A stretch of 5,892 nucleotides of DNA from CAZWRF01 sp964636095 (GTDB lineage: Bacteria; Patescibacteriota; Minisyncoccia; JAHISW01; Tagabacteraceae). Shown one piece after another: positions 1 to 5,555 of the stretch (position 1 is its first letter; each line of letters starts with the position of its first letter). The position numbers and the translations under genes were made by a program. The stretch is from contig CAZWRF010000034.1 of NCBI GenBank assembly GCA_964636095.1, positions 1 to 5,892 on the forward strand, written 5' to 3'. A model generated the notes under the pieces. The model saw only the letters and a program-made list of their open reading frames with translations, did no database searches and was not told the DNA's origin.

Positions 1-1
1 A

Positions 2-817
2 GATTGGGAAGAGTCTCTGTGGCAAACCGACCCGAACAATCCGGACACCGACAACGACGGAACTTTGGACGGACAGGAAGTAAGGGAGAACCGTGACCCT
101 CTCGCTGCCGGCCCGAACGATAAAATAATGTCGGGTATTCAAAACACCTCTGCCACGAGCACGGAAGACCGAGTTTTTACGCTAACCGACGCCATCGGTG
201 AGACTTTTGCAGGAGAACTTAGACAAAAAAAACAAACGAACGGCCAAGTCTCTCTGGACGACATAAACGAACTGGCGAAAACTGTATTTGGGGTACTGCA
301 AAATTATTCCGAGGAAGAAAACAAATACACACTTAAAAATTTAAACATAGTCGCCGACAGTGATAAAGAAAATCTGAAAATATATGCCAACAAACTGGCA
401 GAAATAATGAAGAAGGAATTCGACCCTATACCTGAAGACGAAATGGATATATTCAACGTAGCTCTTTCACAGGAAAACAAATCAAAGCTCAGCGAGCTTA
501 AAACGGTTTCTATAGCGTACAGAAATGTTTCCGCCGAGTCTGCTGATTTAGAAGTTCCCGAAGATCTCAGCCAATATCAATTGGACATAGCTAATAGCTT
601 TTTTCTGATATCCAACGATCTTGTAGCAATGCAAGAGGTTTTCACCGACCCCGCCACCGGATATTTGGGGCTTCAAAACTACACAAAAAACGTTCGCACA
701 GCATACAATGCCTTAAATAGCATGAACAAATACTTGGCAAATAACGGAATAATTTTCAGTAGCAGTGAACCGGCAAATATTTTTGCTTTGTATACCGACC
801 TAAAAAGCAGTCAATGA
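2..817 (+). CDS. Calcium-binding repeat protein (thrombospondin type 3 / EF-hand-like), 5'-partial
   Basis: The reading frame is open from the window edge, so the true start lies upstream; 271 residues are visible and the stop is TGA. The first 35 residues carry a thrombospondin type 3-like repeat: a DWEE remnant of a preceding repeat, then DPNNPDTDNDGTLDGQE, whose regularly spaced Asp residues and closing Glu are the ligands of this calcium-loop family. The remaining ~235 residues are acidic, mostly helical by composition, with no obvious membrane segment. I recall CPR proteins with the same order, a Ca-binding repeat followed by an 'NPL..GPNDK' link and a helical domain ending in a 'GI.FSS.EP' stretch, next to type IV secretion genes. 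An extracytoplasmic location is inferred from the calcium repeat, since any signal peptide would be upstream. The stop overlaps the start of the next gene by four bases. The function of the helical domain is unknown. Confidence 0.85.
   Translation, partial: DWEESLWQTDPNNPDTDNDGTLDGQEVRENRDPLAAGPNDKIMSGIQNTSATSTEDRVFTLTDAIGETFAGELRQKKQTNGQVSLDDINELAKTVFGVLQNYSEEENKYTLKNLNIVADSDKENLKIYANKLAEIMKKEFDPIPEDEMDIFNVALSQENKSKLSELKTVSIAYRNVSAESADLEVPEDLSQYQLDIANSFFLISNDLVAMQEVFTDPATGYLGLQNYTKNVRTAYNALNSMNKYLANNGIIFSSSEPANIFALYTDLKSSQ
29..79 (+). other. Thrombospondin type 3 / EF-hand-like calcium-binding loop in the first gene
   Basis: The encoded residues follow the pattern D-P-x-x-P-D-x-D-x-D-G-x-x-D-G-x-E. 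The Asp residues at alternating positions and the terminal Glu are typical oxygen ligands for calcium. The DWEE just before it (bases 2-13) looks like the end of an earlier copy, so the protein probably carries at least two tandem repeats, one lost at the window edge. This is motif recognition; metal binding itself is inferred. Confidence 0.75.
814..817 (+). other. ATGA stop/start overlap
   Basis: The TGA stop of the calcium-repeat gene (815-817) and the ATG of the secreted six-cysteine gene (814-816) share the sequence ATGA. No purine-rich ribosome-binding site of useful length precedes this ATG, so translation of the second gene may depend on ribosomes finishing the first. The overlap is seen directly; coupling is inference. 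Confidence 0.7.
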
Positions 818-921
818 AAAATTTTGATAAATACAAAAAAATAGTCGCGACAGTAGCGCTTTTTGCCGTTCTTCTCCCGTCGTTTTCATTTGTTTTGCTA
901 AGCCCCAAAAAGGCTCGCGCC
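814..921 (+). other. Signal peptide of the six-cysteine protein
   Basis: The 36 encoded residues show a Lys-rich N-region, a hydrophobic core (IVATVALFAVLLPSFSFVLL), then SPKKARA. A-R-A fits the small-x-small rule for signal peptidase I, with the mature protein beginning IVPTFDG. There is no lipobox cysteine, so this is not a lipoprotein. The K-K in the C-region is slightly unusual, and an uncleaved N-terminal anchor is a less likely alternative. Confidence 0.75.
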
Positions 922-1809
922 ATTGTACCCACTTTTGACGGGGCCAATTTTTCGGTCAATTCATTAACCGCCGACAATACTTTTATGACATCGGCTGCGG
1001 TATCCGGATTGGCGTTCAAAGATGTCGGCTACATTCCGGGCATGAATCCTGTTGGCGTCCAGGCGGCAGGCAACGGAGCCTCTTGCGCTACATTTGACTG
1101 TATCGTTTACCTCATAATGAAGCAACTTATCCGCGCCATTTTACAATCAATTATCCAGTGGGTAAAAACGGGCTTTAACGGCCAGCCTGTATTTATCACG
1201 GATTTTGAAAGATTCTTTAAAGATGCCGCTCTAAATGCAAGCGGGATTTACCTCGAACATTACCTTGATCCTAATATTTATACTCTTCTCTGCGAGCCTT
1301 GGAGATTGCCTGTTTATAACCAATTGAAGAATATTAGAATATATTCTGCCGACTATTCAAACACGGAAACATACCCCAGGTGTACCCTGGCAACAGTTAT
1401 AGACAATGTTGGCGGTTATGGTGCTTACTTGGATGATTTTAGAAATGGTGGATGGGATGCTTGGTTTAGCCTGGTTTCCACTCCCACGAATATGCCTACC
1501 GGCCTTTACCTCCAGACGCTAAGTTCAATGCAGGGAAAATCAGAAGATTCGGTAGAAAAAGCAAAAACAGAAACAGTAACAGGCCAAGGATTCATAAGCT
1601 TGGCTGATTGCGCCGAGAACAGCCCTTCGGGGTCTTTTTGTGAAGTATTTGATATAAAATCACCCGGCAAATGGATAGAGAATCAGATAGGACAATGGAC
1701 CACAACGGATCTAAGAAGCCTGGAGATAGCCGACGAATTGGATGAGCTAATAAGCGCTTTCATAGGGGTGATGCTTAATTCGTTATTTACATCTCTAAGA
1801 GACTGGTAA
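814..1809 (+). CDS. Secreted six-cysteine protein of a CPR type IV secretion-like locus, function unknown
   Basis: A complete 331-residue protein. Residues 1-36 form a classic signal peptide: basic MKNFDKYKK, hydrophobic core 10-30, then an ARA signal peptidase I site. The mature protein has exactly six cysteines (C91, C96, C160, C190, C266, C276), compatible with three disulfides. A hydrophobic amphipathic segment lies at 97-117; the C-terminal helix (about 286-328) ends in the hydrophobic stretch ISAFIGVMLNSLF and could lie on a membrane. The segments NGQPVFITDFERF, LLCEPWRLPV, NGGWDAWFSLVSTPTN and LEIADELDELI resemble, from memory, a conserved CPR protein encoded just before the VirB6-like gene; I know no assigned function. 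It overlaps the upstream gene by four bases and ends seven bases before the channel gene, suggesting an extracytoplasmic partner of the channel. It does not resemble VirB5, VirB8, VirB9 or VirB10 to my eye. Confidence 0.88.
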   Translation: MKNFDKYKKIVATVALFAVLLPSFSFVLLSPKKARAIVPTFDGANFSVNSLTADNTFMTSAAVSGLAFKDVGYIPGMNPVGVQAAGNGASCATFDCIVYLIMKQLIRAILQSIIQWVKTGFNGQPVFITDFERFFKDAALNASGIYLEHYLDPNIYTLLCEPWRLPVYNQLKNIRIYSADYSNTETYPRCTLATVIDNVGGYGAYLDDFRNGGWDAWFSLVSTPTNMPTGLYLQTLSSMQGKSEDSVEKAKTETVTGQGFISLADCAENSPSGSFCEVFDIKSPGKWIENQIGQWTTTDLRSLEIADELDELISAFIGVMLNSLFTSLRDW

Positions 1810-1816
1810 AAACAAA

Positions 1817-1900
1817 ATGATGACAAGAAACAATAAATACATAGTAATTTTCCTGGCGCTTATAATTATAGCCGCACCAATTTTGGCATCAGCCCAAGCA
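1817..1900 (+). other. Signal peptide of the VirB6-like protein
   Basis: The first 28 residues are MMTRNNK, then a strongly hydrophobic core (YIVIFLALIIIAAPIL), then ASAQA before GEGDPF. Cleavage after ASA or AQA is plausible. A cleaved N-terminus would place the following Gly-rich segment outside the cytoplasmic membrane. Many CPR VirB6-like proteins appear to begin this way, whereas classical VirB6 usually lacks a cleaved signal; the latter comparison is from general knowledge. Confidence 0.7.
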
Positions 1901-3733
1901 GGAGAAGGAGATCCGTTTAACATGGTAAAAAACTGGGAGTCGGGGGGCGGCATAATAGCTGCTTTGGTGTCGATTGTTTTTGGTGGTGTTTTCGATCTTA
2001 CGGGCATTGTTACGGGCGCTGCGGGGAAGCTCCTGGACTGGTCCATAGAATATTCCGTGGAGATATCTGCCTTTTACAAATCGGGCATTGTACTTAACGG
2101 ATGGAATCTGTGTCGCAACGTAGCCAATTTGGGGTTCGTTTTTATACTTATTTTCATTGGTATAGCCACTATCCTTCAGCTCCAAACTTATTCATACAAA
2201 AGACTTTTGGTGGGCGTAATCGTTGCCGCTCTCCTGGTAAACTTCTCCATGTCAATAACCATCATGGTGATAGACGCCTCAAACGTACTTGCCATGGAAT
2301 TTCTCTGCAAAGCAACGATGGGTTCATGCCATGCAAAAGATATATCTGCAGCAATATCAAGCGGAATTGGATACGGAACCATCACAGGAACAACTGTCCA
2401 ACGCAATTTGGATAAAGGTTCCAACGTAATTAAGCCTATGATGGTATACTCTTTTGGTTCCATCCTTTTGCTTATTGTGGCATTTGTCCTCGGAGCAACA
2501 GCTTTTCTTTTTCTTACAAGGACAATCGTTCTAATGTTTCTTATAATATTTTCTCCGCTGGCCTTTGTGGCAATGGCCATAAAAAGCGGACTTGGAACAA
2601 AGTGGTGGAGAACTCTCTTCAATCAGGCTTTTTTTGCTCCTATCTCTCTTTTCTTTTTATATTTGGTAACCGACTTTTTTAACACGGGATTCAAGGACAT
2701 AGTAAACCCGGCCGTTGGCGGACAAAGGCCGGGATTTTATGACTTGATAACAGACCCTGGTGTAGGAAACTCTGCTATAATGGCTCAGTTTGTAATAGCA
2801 TGTGTTCTTGTCATCTCGTCTCTGGTTGTTTCCAAACAAATGGGCGCTTACGGAGCCAGTGGAGTTATTAACTTGGGCAACAGGTGGAGAAAGGCGGCTA
2901 CCGGCTACGCGGGAAGAATAAGCAGAAGGGTGGCTGTAAAAACCTCAGGCGAAACAGCTCAAAAAGCGGCCGAGAGTGAAAAAATGCAGCGCATGGCAAA
3001 TATGCCGGTGTTCGGAAAAGCCACAAGGCCCTTGACTCTGGCTTTGAGTAAAATAGCAAAGGAAAAAAAGAAAGGAGACAGCGCAAAAGTAAAATCTTAC
3101 GTAAGCCTGGCTCCCGGTTCCCTCGCTTCTGTATTGCCCACCTTAAGCGTCGGCATGAGAGAGCAGGTGTTTTCAAAGGCAAATACCGACCAGCTGGAAA
3201 AAACCGTTGCCAAAATGGACAAGAAAATAGTCCAAGACGTGGGCAAATCTATAAAAAACGACCAGGTAAGAAACAAATTCGCCCGCGCCACCAACGACCT
3301 TGAAGCGGGATCGAAGATTCACCACAAAATGGACACGGTAACCAAAGAACAGGTTGGCGAGTATTACGACACTCTTAAAGGGGGCGATGTGGGAAAGCTT
3401 AAATTTAAAAATATTGACGTTAAAAACAAGGCCGTTGTAGAGGGCCTGATGTCAAAAATTCATACAAACGACCTAAAAAACTCGCTAAAGACTCGGGAAA
3501 ATATAATGAATGTATCAGGCACATTGAACGCCTGGATGGCTTCTCAAGGAAAATCTACCGACATGCTGGCTGATGAAATAGAAAAATTGGGCAACCAAGA
3601 AACCGCCAAATACTTCCGAAACAGTCCCGGCAAGAAATTACTTACCAAGCCAGAAGAAGTGATCATCTCAAAAAAGAAGGAAGAGAAAAAAGAGAAAGGA
3701 GAAAAAGAGGGAGAGAAGGAAGAGAAAAAATAA
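1817..3733 (+). CDS. VirB6/TrbL-like polytopic inner-membrane channel protein of a type IV secretion-like system, extended C-terminal domain
   Basis: A 638-residue protein. Residues 1-28 are a signal peptide (hydrophobic core 8-22, then ASAQA). A Gly-rich hydrophobic region follows at 45-70, then membrane helices at about 103-121, 129-152, 210-233, 234-256, 268-287 and 322-340. The phrase FSPLAFVAMAI (245-255) followed by a Trp-containing loop (KWW, 262-264) and another hydrophobic helix is the recurrent signature I associate with CPR VirB6/TrbL-like proteins; the family forms the inner-membrane channel part of type IV secretion machines. Residues 341-638 are soluble and basic to charged, expected in the cytoplasm, with a Lys/Glu-only tail at 619-638. 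At about 640 residues it is roughly twice the length of classical VirB6, the excess being the C-terminal domain. Two ATGs lie in tandem (1817, 1820), so the exact start is uncertain by one codon. No ribosome-binding site is evident. It sits between the secreted gene and the gene for the helical-domain protein. Confidence 0.87.
   Translation: MMTRNNKYIVIFLALIIIAAPILASAQAGEGDPFNMVKNWESGGGIIAALVSIVFGGVFDLTGIVTGAAGKLLDWSIEYSVEISAFYKSGIVLNGWNLCRNVANLGFVFILIFIGIATILQLQTYSYKRLLVGVIVAALLVNFSMSITIMVIDASNVLAMEFLCKATMGSCHAKDISAAISSGIGYGTITGTTVQRNLDKGSNVIKPMMVYSFGSILLLIVAFVLGATAFLFLTRTIVLMFLIIFSPLAFVAMAIKSGLGTKWWRTLFNQAFFAPISLFFLYLVTDFFNTGFKDIVNPAVGGQRPGFYDLITDPGVGNSAIMAQFVIACVLVISSLVVSKQMGAYGASGVINLGNRWRKAATGYAGRISRRVAVKTSGETAQKAAESEKMQRMANMPVFGKATRPLTLALSKIAKEKKKGDSAKVKSYVSLAPGSLASVLPTLSVGMREQVFSKANTDQLEKTVAKMDKKIVQDVGKSIKNDQVRNKFARATNDLEAGSKIHHKMDTVTKEQVGEYYDTLKGGDVGKLKFKNIDVKNKAVVEGLMSKIHTNDLKNSLKTRENIMNVSGTLNAWMASQGKSTDMLADEIEKLGNQETAKYFRNSPGKKLLTKPEEVIISKKKEEKKEKGEKEGEKEEKK
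3670..3730 (+). repeat. 61-base homopurine tract encoding a Lys/Glu tail
   Basis: Every base from 3670 to 3730 on the plus strand is A or G, ending directly at the TAA stop of the VirB6-like gene. It encodes the last 20 residues, all Lys or Glu except two Gly. It contains several short A-runs (up to six) and imperfect GAGAAA/GAAGGA units, a composition prone to replication slippage and able to vary the tail length without breaking the protein's folded part. The tract is seen directly; any length variation is inference. Confidence 0.85.
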
Positions 3734-3752
3734 ACAATCAATTTAAGCAACC

Positions 3753-4463
3753 ATGGATAAGAACAACGACAAAAAAACATTAATAGACTATTACGATAGC
3801 GTCCCCGAAGATGTAAAAGGAGCCCTTTTTGGCGCGGAAAGTGCCGAAATTATCCAGAAAATCGGGCAAGACTACAAACTAAACGTGAGGCAAGTCGGTA
3901 TTTTGGCCGACGAAGCCGGCCTTTTGATGCTGGGGGCGAACGGACCGAAGGATTTCGTAAAAAACCTTACGGAAAGACTTGGAACAGACAAAGATACCGT
4001 ACAAAAAATAGTCAGCGAAGTAAACACCCGCATTTTCGCCAAAATAAGGGAGTCTTTAAGAAAAATACACAGCGTGCCTTCTGAAAGCAAGCCCGAAGAA
4101 AAGGAGAGTTCCAAAAAAGAAGAGCCCGCGCCCATGTCCCAAGTAATAAAGCCAAGGACAGCTCCTTTTGTAGTATCTCCAGCCCCCACTCCCATACCTT
4201 CTGAGATAAAGCCTGCAAGCACGCCGGCAAACCTTCCTATAAAGAAAGAGGAAGCGACGGTAAAAAAAGAGGATATGCCCATGAAGAAAGAAGAACCAAA
4301 AGACAAAAATGTTTTTGAAGAGAGGCAAAAAGAAGAAGGTTTCAGGTCAAAGCCTACGTTTACGGATATAAAGATACCCGAAGAAACTGAACAAAAAAAA
4401 GAAACTCCGAAAAAATCAGGGTATAAAGGGAAAACGGACCCCTACAGGGAACCAGTCGATTAA
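3753..4463 (+). CDS. Small helical domain protein with disordered Lys/Glu/Pro-rich tail, T4SS-locus hypothetical
   Basis: A complete 236-residue protein with no signal peptide or membrane segment, so cytoplasmic. Residues 1-107 look like a compact all-helical domain: residues 31-104 include VGILADEAGLLMLG, PKDFVKNLTERLG and a helix ending FAKIRESLRKIH. I recall this module ('ILADE.G..MLG...P.DF...L..RLG') from hypothetical proteins in CPR secretion loci; no function is known to me. Residues 108-236 are low-complexity: Lys/Glu/Ser at 109-126, a Pro-rich stretch at 133-163, KKE[ED] repeats at 164-181, then a charged end. Such tails are usually disordered and serve as flexible tethers. It starts 19 bases after the VirB6-like gene and ends 8 bases before prgI, inside the apparatus operon, suggesting a cytoplasmic adaptor of the membrane complex (inference). 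No ribosome-binding site is visible; ATG at 3753 is the first usable start and keeps the whole helical domain. Confidence 0.83.
   Translation: MDKNNDKKTLIDYYDSVPEDVKGALFGAESAEIIQKIGQDYKLNVRQVGILADEAGLLMLGANGPKDFVKNLTERLGTDKDTVQKIVSEVNTRIFAKIRESLRKIHSVPSESKPEEKESSKKEEPAPMSQVIKPRTAPFVVSPAPTPIPSEIKPASTPANLPIKKEEATVKKEDMPMKKEEPKDKNVFEERQKEEGFRSKPTFTDIKIPEETEQKKETPKKSGYKGKTDPYREPVD
4242..4298 (+). repeat. KKE[ED] short tandem motif in the disordered tail
   Basis: Residues 164-182 contain three copies of KKE[ED] spaced by 3 and 4 residues (KKEEATV, KKEDMPM, KKEEP); a further KKEEP occurs at 121-125. The DNA copies are imperfect (aagaaagaggaa, aaaaaagaggat, aagaaagaagaa), so this is an old or composition-driven repeat, not a recent duplication. 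Confidence 0.6.
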
Positions 4464-4471
4464 AACATGAC

Positions 4472-4888
4472 ATGCAATTTCAAGTTCCACAATTTATCGA
4501 GGTTGAAGACAAGATTTTCGGCCCCCTAACGCTCAAGCAATTCGTTTATCTTGCCGGAGGGGGAGCGGCGGTGTTTTTGCTCTGGATAATCCTGCCTTTC
4601 TTTCTCTTTATAGTTCTGGCCATACCCTTGGCGGTCTTCTCAGTTGCTTTGGCTTTTTATCAGTTGCACGGGCAGCCTTTTATAAAGGTAGTTGAGAATG
4701 CTTTTAATTTTTACATAGGCTCAAAAGTTTATACATGGAGAAAAAAAGAAAGAGTTATAAAAAGAGAGAAAGTTGCCGACGAAAGTTCGAAACAACAGGA
4801 CGAAGCCGCAATCCCAAAACTTACAAAAAGAAAACTGGATGACTTGGCCTGGAGCCTTGATATAAAAAAGAATTTGGACCAGAAATAA
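4472..4888 (+). CDS. prgI: PrgI family membrane protein (VirB3-like component of type IV secretion)
   Basis: A complete 138-residue protein. The N-terminus is a textbook PrgI-family signature: F-x-V-P-Q-F-I at 3-9, E-x-K-I-F-GPLT-x-x-Q-F at 12-24, then two adjacent membrane helices at about 25-41 and 43-63, then HGQPF (66-70) and a Tyr/Trp-containing helix (YIGSKVYTW, 81-89). PrgI proteins are small inner-membrane parts of Gram-positive-type conjugation systems, acting in the place of VirB3 and lying beside the VirB4 ATPase. Here the next two genes are the TraC-like and VirB4-like genes, which fits. Residues 90-138 are a charged tail, presumably cytoplasmic, with a tidy motif LTKRKLDDLAWSLDIKK at 117-133. 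The gene starts 8 bases after its neighbour and ends 2 bases before the next. An ATG at 4467 is in another frame; 4472 gives the full signature. Confidence 0.93.
   Translation: MQFQVPQFIEVEDKIFGPLTLKQFVYLAGGGAAVFLLWIILPFFLFIVLAIPLAVFSVALAFYQLHGQPFIKVVENAFNFYIGSKVYTWRKKERVIKREKVADESSKQQDEAAIPKLTKRKLDDLAWSLDIKKNLDQK
4820..4870 (+). other. C-terminal LAWSLD motif of the PrgI protein
   Basis: The motif LTKRKLDDLAWSLDIKK occupies residues 117-133 after a charged, probably flexible linker (90-116). It has the pattern of an amphipathic helix with L122, L125, W127, L129 and I131 as apolar residues. I recall similar 'KL.DLAWSLD' endings in CPR PrgI proteins, which classical PrgI lacks. A docking role toward the motor or the TraC-like protein is inference only. 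Confidence 0.55.
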
Positions 4889-4890
4889 AT

Positions 4891-5547
4891 ATGGCAACAA
4901 CAAAAAAATCAACACAAGATATAGTACCCGTAAAAGAAGTGCGGGACGGTGTCGTTATTTTGAAAGACAATTCATTGCGGATGATAATAATGGTTTCCTC
5001 CATGAACTTTGCCCTTAAATCATCTGAGGAGCAAACCGCCATTATTTTGCAATACCAGAATTTTTTAAACTCACTGGATTTTTCGCTTCAATTTTTAATA
5101 CAATCAAGAAATTTGAACGTGGACCCTTACATAGAAACCCTTTCGAAAAGAGAAAGCGAACAAGTAAACGAACTTCTGAAGGTGCAGACAAAGGAGTACA
5201 TAGAGTTCGTAAGAGAATTTGTAACAGCGACAAAGATAGTAAACAAAAACTTTTATGTCATAGTCCCCTACTCCCCAAACATATTGGAAGGAGGGAAAAA
5301 AACCGCTTTTGATTTTGCAAAATCATTTTTAAAGAAGGAAAAACAGATAAAAGTTACTCCGCAGGAAACATTTGAAGAACACAAGCTTCAGCTTCAACAA
5401 CGGGGAAACGCGGTTCTACAAGGTCTATCACGCATAGGCCTTAGGGGTGTGCCCTTGAACACCGAAGAGTTGATAGAGCTTTTTTACGGCCTCTATAATC
5501 CGGGTGAAGGAGAAAAAGGAAAGATCCCGGAAATAGCCACCAATTAA
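4891..5547 (+). CDS. Stand-alone TraC/VirB4 N-terminal-like domain protein, no ATPase motif
   Basis: A complete 218-residue soluble protein. Residues 8-80 (STQDIVPVKEVRDGVVILKD, then SLRMIIMVSSMNFALKSSEEQ and FLNSLDFSLQFLIQSRNLNVDPY) match my memory of the TraC-like protein found before the VirB4 ATPase in CPR operons, resembling the N-terminal domain of TraC/VirB4 motors. The 'D-G-V-V-x-L-K-D-x-S-L-R' strand pair, the helix 89-116 and the strand NFYVIVPYS (120-128) are the core. The C-terminal segment FEEHKLQLQQRGNAVLQGL (161-179), then LNTEELIELFYGLYNPGE (189-206), is also typical of VirB4 N-terminal regions. No Walker A motif is present, so it should not hydrolyse ATP; GGKKT at 134-138 does not fit the P-loop spacing. 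It begins 2 bases after prgI and ends 8 bases before virB4. It ends naturally after the conserved segment, so it reads as a deliberate single-domain protein, perhaps bridging the motor and PrgI. Confidence 0.88.
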   Translation: MATTKKSTQDIVPVKEVRDGVVILKDNSLRMIIMVSSMNFALKSSEEQTAIILQYQNFLNSLDFSLQFLIQSRNLNVDPYIETLSKRESEQVNELLKVQTKEYIEFVREFVTATKIVNKNFYVIVPYSPNILEGGKKTAFDFAKSFLKKEKQIKVTPQETFEEHKLQLQQRGNAVLQGLSRIGLRGVPLNTEELIELFYGLYNPGEGEKGKIPEIATN

Positions 5548-5555
5548 TATTGATT

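Noticed and set aside
65..67. TTG as start codon of the first gene
   Set aside because: The frame is open back to the window edge and the residues before TTG complete the calcium-binding repeat, so the gene begins upstream.
1374..1390. Inverted repeat CCAGG/CCTGG that could be a hairpin
   Set aside because: A five-base stem inside the six-cysteine gene, without a T-run and in the middle of a conserved-looking coding segment, is likely chance.
2101..2415. Plus-strand open frame inside the VirB6-like gene
   Set aside because: It lies in another frame fully within a strong membrane-protein gene; its product is a basic, His/Asn-rich string with no recognisable domain.
2188..2622. Minus-strand 144-codon open frame
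   Set aside because: It is antisense to the membrane helices of the VirB6-like gene and shows no domain, start context or operon partner.
2707..2732. Paired GGCC words that could form a stem
   Set aside because: The stem is only four bases and sits inside coding sequence; nothing supports an RNA element or terminator.
3734..3752. Internal promoter or terminator in the longest gap
   Set aside because: Nineteen bases cannot hold a full promoter, and no inverted repeat with a T-run is present.
3544..3780. Minus-strand open frame rich in Phe and Ser
   Set aside because: It is the antisense of the homopurine Lys/Glu tail; poly-pyrimidine DNA gives Phe/Ser/Leu strings without stops. The same applies to minus-strand frames across 3872-4328.
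5284..5310. Possible P-loop (GGKKT) in the TraC-like protein
   Set aside because: The Walker A spacing G-x-x-x-x-G-K-S/T is not met and no Walker B follows; the protein ends about 80 residues later.
2..5547. Recoding of UGA as glycine (Gracilibacteria/SR1 code)
   Set aside because: No in-frame TGA is found within any of the genes although they are glycine-containing, and the first gene uses TGA as a stop at an ATGA junction.
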